A stretch of 17,247 bases of DNA from Pseudomonadota bacterium (GTDB taxonomy: Bacteria > Pseudomonadota > Gammaproteobacteria > Pseudomonadales > UBA5518): the NCBI GenBank assembly GCA_963204845.1, contig CAUJIL010000242.1, positions 1 to 17,247 of the forward strand, read 5' to 3'. The notes under the pieces were generated by a model. The model was not told the DNA's origin and made no database searches. It worked only from the letters and a program-made list of their open reading frames with translations. This document shows positions 14,429 through 17,247 of the stretch, in pieces (the stretch's first letter is position 1; each line of letters opens with the position of its first letter). The position numbers were made by a program, and so were the translations under genes.

Positions 14429-14812
14429 CTACTTCACCACGCGCAGCGCGGGCTTGCCGGCACGCGCCGGATCGTCGCCGTCGGGCGGCTCGGGACTCGG
14501 CGGCGGTTCGGGTTCGAACACCATTCCCTGCCCGTTCTCGCGCGCGTAGACGCCGAGTACCGCCGCTACCGGCACCGCGACCTCGACCGCGACCCCGCCG
14601 AAGCGCCCGCGGAAGCGGATCTGCTCGTTACCGAGTGTGATCCCGCCCACCGCCGATGGCGAGATATTCAGCACGATCTGCCCGTCCTTGACGTACTGCT
14701 GCGGCACCTCGACGCCTTCGAACGAGGTGTCGACCACCAGATACGGCGTGCAGCCGTTGTCGACGATCCATTCGTGCAGTGCACGCACGAGGTACGGTCG
14801 GCTGGATTTCAT
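14429..14812 (-). CDS. sspB: ClpXP adaptor SspB
   Basis: SspB tethers ssrA-tagged peptides to ClpX and so speeds their degradation by ClpXP. The 127-residue product has the substrate-binding domain (SRPYLVRALHEWIVDNG, 4-20; PQQYVKDGQIVLNISPSAV, 37-55; FRGRFGG, 67-73). A disordered Pro/Asp/Glu-rich linker (about 100-116) follows, then the C-terminal PALRVVK, matching the ClpX-binding tail of E. coli SspB. I chose the ATG at 14812 because AGGAG lies 7 bases upstream. The ATG at 14818 is only one base from that site, and an in-frame GTG at 14833 is also possible. It lies 27 bases downstream of sspA and is probably cotranscribed with it. Confidence 0.95.
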   Translation of the reverse strand: MKSSRPYLVRALHEWIVDNGCTPYLVVDTSFEGVEVPQQYVKDGQIVLNISPSAVGGITLGNEQIRFRGRFGGVAVEVAVPVAAVLGVYARENGQGMVFEPEPPPSPEPPDGDDPARAGKPALRVVK

Positions 14813-14839
14813 GCGCATGCTCCTGTCCGCCACCGGCCC

Positions 14840-15499
14840 TCAGCCCGGGCAGGGCGGTCTCTCCGGGGACTGCAGGCCGGCGCGGAATCCCGGCCGCGCG
14901 AACAGCCTGTCCATGTATTCGTGAAGCGGCAGCGCACGCGGCAGCCGCGGGATCACCACGCCGAGCGCCGGCAACCGCCACAGCAGCGCCGCGAGGCAGC
15001 AGTCGACCAGCGTGAACTCCGCGCTGCGAAACCAGGACTGGCCAGCGAACAACGGTGCGACCGCCAGCAAGTCGTCGCGCAGTTCGCGGCGCGCGCGCTC
15101 GCGCCCCGCCGGTTCGGTGCGCGGATCCGCGATCGTCCTGGCGCGCACGTACCACTCGCCCTCGATGCGCCCGATCAGCTGGCGCGCCTCGGCGCGCGCC
15201 GTCGGTGCGACCGGCAGCAGCGCGGGATGCGGAAAACGCTCGTCGAGGTACTCCATGATGACCGCCGGCCGGTAGAGTACCAGCTCGCGATCCACCAGCA
15301 CCGGCAGGGTGCGCCGGGGGCTGAGCGCGGCGAGTTCCTCCGGGAACTCGCCGGCATCGATGTCGAGGATCCGGGCGACTACGCCTTTCTCGGCAAGCGC
15401 GATGCGCACCCGCAGGCTGTCCAGACCCCGCGGGTCCGCGAACAGCGTCATCGCCGCTCGTCCGACGAGCGCGGCGCGTATCTCTGCGCGGGCCGGCAT
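14840..15499 (-). CDS. sspA: Stringent starvation protein A (SspA), GST-fold RNA polymerase-associated regulator
   Basis: SspA is a glutathione-S-transferase-fold protein that binds RNA polymerase and alters transcription under starvation and acid stress. From ATG 15499 it is 219 residues. It contains MTLFADP (17-23), VRIALAEKGV (31-40), LPVLVDRELVLYRPAVIMEYLDERFPHP (65-92) and SAEFTLVDCCLAALLWRLPALG (159-180). The PHP at 90-92 matches the surface patch conserved in SspA and distinguishes it from ordinary GSTs. The start is uncertain. A GTG at 15511 adds four residues, while the ATG at 15451 begins exactly at MTLF and has a GGACGAG sequence upstream. None has a strong ribosome site. The gene lies 36 bases after the cytochrome c1 stop on the same strand. 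Confidence 0.93.
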   Translation of the reverse strand: MPARAEIRAALVGRAAMTLFADPRGLDSLRVRIALAEKGVVARILDIDAGEFPEELAALSPRRTLPVLVDRELVLYRPAVIMEYLDERFPHPALLPVAPTARAEARQLIGRIEGEWYVRARTIADPRTEPAGRERARRELRDDLLAVAPLFAGQSWFRSAEFTLVDCCLAALLWRLPALGVVIPRLPRALPLHEYMDRLFARPGFRAGLQSPERPPCPG

Positions 15500-15535
15500 C
15501 GGTGGGGACACGGACCGCTCGCGCGGCCCGCAGGC

Positions 15536-17247
15536 TCAATGCACGTCCTTCCAGTATTCGCGATTCAGCAGGTACGAGAAGAAGCCGAACACCACGATGA
15601 ACAGCAGCACGTACACGCCGAGCCGCTTGCGCTCGGGCGCCATCGGCTCCGCGACGTAGGCAAGGAAGTTGCTCAGGTCGGCGGCGACCGTGTCGAACTC
15701 CGCGGTCGTCATGCTGCCTGCCTGGGCCACCGCGAGGGTAGCGCACTTGTGCTCGCCTTCGGCCACGCATTCCTGCAGCCCCTGCAACTCGATCATCGCG
15801 TGCGGCATCGCCACGTCGGCGAACACGCGGTTGTTGACCCCCCACGGACGCCCCGGCGAATCGTCACGGTAGAAATTGCGCAGGTACGTGTAGACCCACT
15901 CCGGCTGGCGCGCACGCGAGATCAGCGTCAGATCCGGCGGCGCCGCGCCGAACCACTTCTTCGCCAGCGGCACCGGCATCGCGTTCTGCATCAGTTCGCC
16001 GATCTTGGTGTCATCGAAGATCAGGTTCTGCTCCGCCAGCTCGAGCGGAATGCCCAGATCGAGCGCGGTACGCTCGTAGCGCGCGTGCTTCAGCGAGTGG
16101 CAGCCCATGCAGTAGTTCATGTAGTACTTGGCGCCGCGCTGCAGCGAGGCCTTGTCCTCGAGGTCGACCTGGAACGAATCGCAGGGAATCGTCCCGCAGT
16201 CGAACGCGGCCTCCGCCCCCACCGCCTTCAGCGGCAGGAAGGCCAGCAGGCCGACCAGCACCAGCGCGCCGACGAACTTCACCGGACCGATGCCACCGTC
16301 CATCGTGACGCGCGCCGGTTCGGGCTTCGTCTTCTCCATGCGCGTGTAGAACGGCATCAGCAGGAAGAACGCGAAGTAGAGCACCGTGCACACCTGCGCC
16401 AGCGCGGTGCGCGCCGGGGTCGGCGCCTTGACGCCGAGCACGCCGAGGATGATGAACGAGGCCGCGAAGATCACGATCGCCGCGCGGCTCAGCGCGCCCT
16501 TGTAGCGGATCGACTTGACCGGACTGCGGTCCAGCCACGGCAACACGAACATGATCGCGATCGCGCCCGCCATGACCACGAAGCCGCCGAACTTGTCCGG
16601 CACCGCGCGCAGCATCGAGTAGAAGGGCGTGTAGTACCACACCGGTGCGATGTGCGCCGGGGTCTTCAGCGGATCGGCGTGCTCGAAGTTCGCGTACTCG
16701 AGGAAGTAGCCGCCCATCTCGGGGAAGAAGAACAGGATGGTGCAGAACACGAACAGGAACACCGAGATGCCGACCAGGTCATGGACCGTGTAGTACGGAT
16801 GGAACGCCACGCCGTCGAGCGGCACGCCGTTGGCATCCTTGTTCTTCTTGATCTCGACCCCGTCGGGGTTGTTCGAGCCGACTTCGTGCAGCGCCAGGAT
16901 GTGCAGCAGCACCAGCGCGAGCAGGATGATCGGCACCGCCACCACGTGCAGCGCGAAGAAGCGGTTCAGCGTGATACCCGAGATGAGGTAGTCACCGCGG
17001 ATCCATTGCACGATGTCCTCGCCGAAGTACGGAATCGCGCCGAACAGCGAGATGATCACCTGCGCTCCCCAGTACGACATCTGGCCCCACGGCAGCACGT
17101 AGCCGAGGAAACCCTCGGCCATCAGCGCGAGGTAGATCGCCATGCCGAAGATCCACACCAGTTCGCGTGGCTTGCGGTACGAGCCGTACAGCAGACCGCG
17201 GAACATATGCAGGTAGACCACGGCGAAGAACGCCGAGGCGCCGGTGG
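15536..17247 (-). CDS. Cytochrome b/cytochrome c1 fusion of the bc1 complex (5' end outside window)
   Basis: This single frame encodes two redox subunits of the ubiquinol:cytochrome c reductase. The first part is cytochrome b from the VVYLHMFRG region on: helix-D heme histidines in ALH and LLH (codons near 16948 and 16903), HEVGSNNPDG, the Qo-site motif PVWY (near 16645) and membrane helices to MPFYTRMEKTKPEP. Without any stop it continues through TMDGG (ATG at 16303), a signal-peptide-like segment KFVGALVLVGLLAFLPLKAVGA (a likely cleavage follows VGA), and then cytochrome c1: heme motif CMGCH (16111-16097), the methionine ligand in DVAMPHAM and a C-terminal anchor helix before REYWKDVH. About 80 N-terminal cytochrome b residues lie off the window. 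FbcH of Bradyrhizobium is a known precursor of this kind. The Rieske gene is expected upstream. Confidence 0.93.
   Translation of the reverse strand, partial: TGASAFFAVVYLHMFRGLLYGSYRKPRELVWIFGMAIYLALMAEGFLGYVLPWGQMSYWGAQVIISLFGAIPYFGEDIVQWIRGDYLISGITLNRFFALHVVAVPIILLALVLLHILALHEVGSNNPDGVEIKKNKDANGVPLDGVAFHPYYTVHDLVGISVFLFVFCTILFFFPEMGGYFLEYANFEHADPLKTPAHIAPVWYYTPFYSMLRAVPDKFGGFVVMAGAIAIMFVLPWLDRSPVKSIRYKGALSRAAIVIFAASFIILGVLGVKAPTPARTALAQVCTVLYFAFFLLMPFYTRMEKTKPEPARVTMDGGIGPVKFVGALVLVGLLAFLPLKAVGAEAAFDCGTIPCDSFQVDLEDKASLQRGAKYYMNYCMGCHSLKHARYERTALDLGIPLELAEQNLIFDDTKIGELMQNAMPVPLAKKWFGAAPPDLTLISRARQPEWVYTYLRNFYRDDSPGRPWGVNNRVFADVAMPHAMIELQGLQECVAEGEHKCATLAVAQAGSMTTAEFDTVAADLSNFLAYVAEPMAPERKRLGVYVLLFIVVFGFFSYLLNREYWKDVH

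Noticed and set aside
15455..15471. Inverted repeat CGCTCGTC-C-GACGAGCG near the sspA start, as a possible regulatory hairpin
   Set aside because: It lies inside sspA if ATG 15499 is the start, has almost no loop, and such GC-only repeats arise easily in this composition. It would matter only if translation starts at 15451.
1..17247. CRISPR arrays, insertion sequences, tRNAs, phage or defence genes
   Set aside because: None was seen on reading both strands. All regions longer than 300 bases are occupied by recognised core genes or rnpB.

Overview
The window is a strongly G+C-rich stretch of bacterial chromosome from a gammaproteobacterium outside the enteric group. It holds ordinary core genes packed end to end. 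The main evidence for the lineage is the gene order: a cytochrome bc1 gene, sspA and sspB, then the diaA/yraN/lpoA/rsmI block, rnpB, and the mraZ-to-ftsW division and cell-wall (dcw) cluster. From memory this matches the Pseudomonas-type arrangement. I cannot name a genus. No mobile element, CRISPR array, tRNA, phage gene or horizontally acquired island is visible.

Layout, following the minus strand from right to left. (1) 17247-14429: a respiratory/stress operon on the minus strand. It has the 5'-truncated cytochrome b/cytochrome c1 gene (one continuous reading frame), then sspA and sspB. (2) 11524-14425: a plus-strand operon, lpoA-yraN-diaA, converging on sspB with only 3 bases between stop codons. 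(3) 11452-10211: minus-strand rsmI, divergent from lpoA, followed directly by rnpB (RNase P RNA). The rsmI stop codon forms part of the rnpB promoter. (4) 10210-10018: a short, A+T-richer intergenic region containing a perfect 14-bp palindrome. (5) 10017-1: the minus-strand dcw cluster in the order Pmra, mraZ, rsmH, ftsL, ftsI, murE, murF, mraY, murD, ftsW (3' end outside the window). A sigma70-like promoter and a 10-bp-periodic array of MraZ-type boxes precede mraZ. Most dcw genes overlap by 1 or 4 bases.

How the genes work together: MurD, MurE and MurF build the UDP-MurNAc-pentapeptide and MraY loads it on undecaprenyl phosphate. FtsW polymerises the lipid-linked subunit at the septum together with FtsI, and FtsL links these to the divisome. 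LpoA, from the neighbouring operon, activates the class A synthase PBP1A. RsmH and RsmI both methylate 16S rRNA C1402. SspB delivers ssrA-tagged proteins to ClpXP, SspA is an RNA-polymerase-associated stress regulator, and DiaA-type proteins act on DnaA at the origin.

I found no credible undescribed multi-gene system. The points most worth a second look are the in-frame cytochrome b/c1 fusion, the regulatory region upstream of mraZ, the shared rsmI stop/rnpB extended -10, the absence of the BON-domain gene usually found after diaA, and altered motifs in FtsI, DiaA and MurF.
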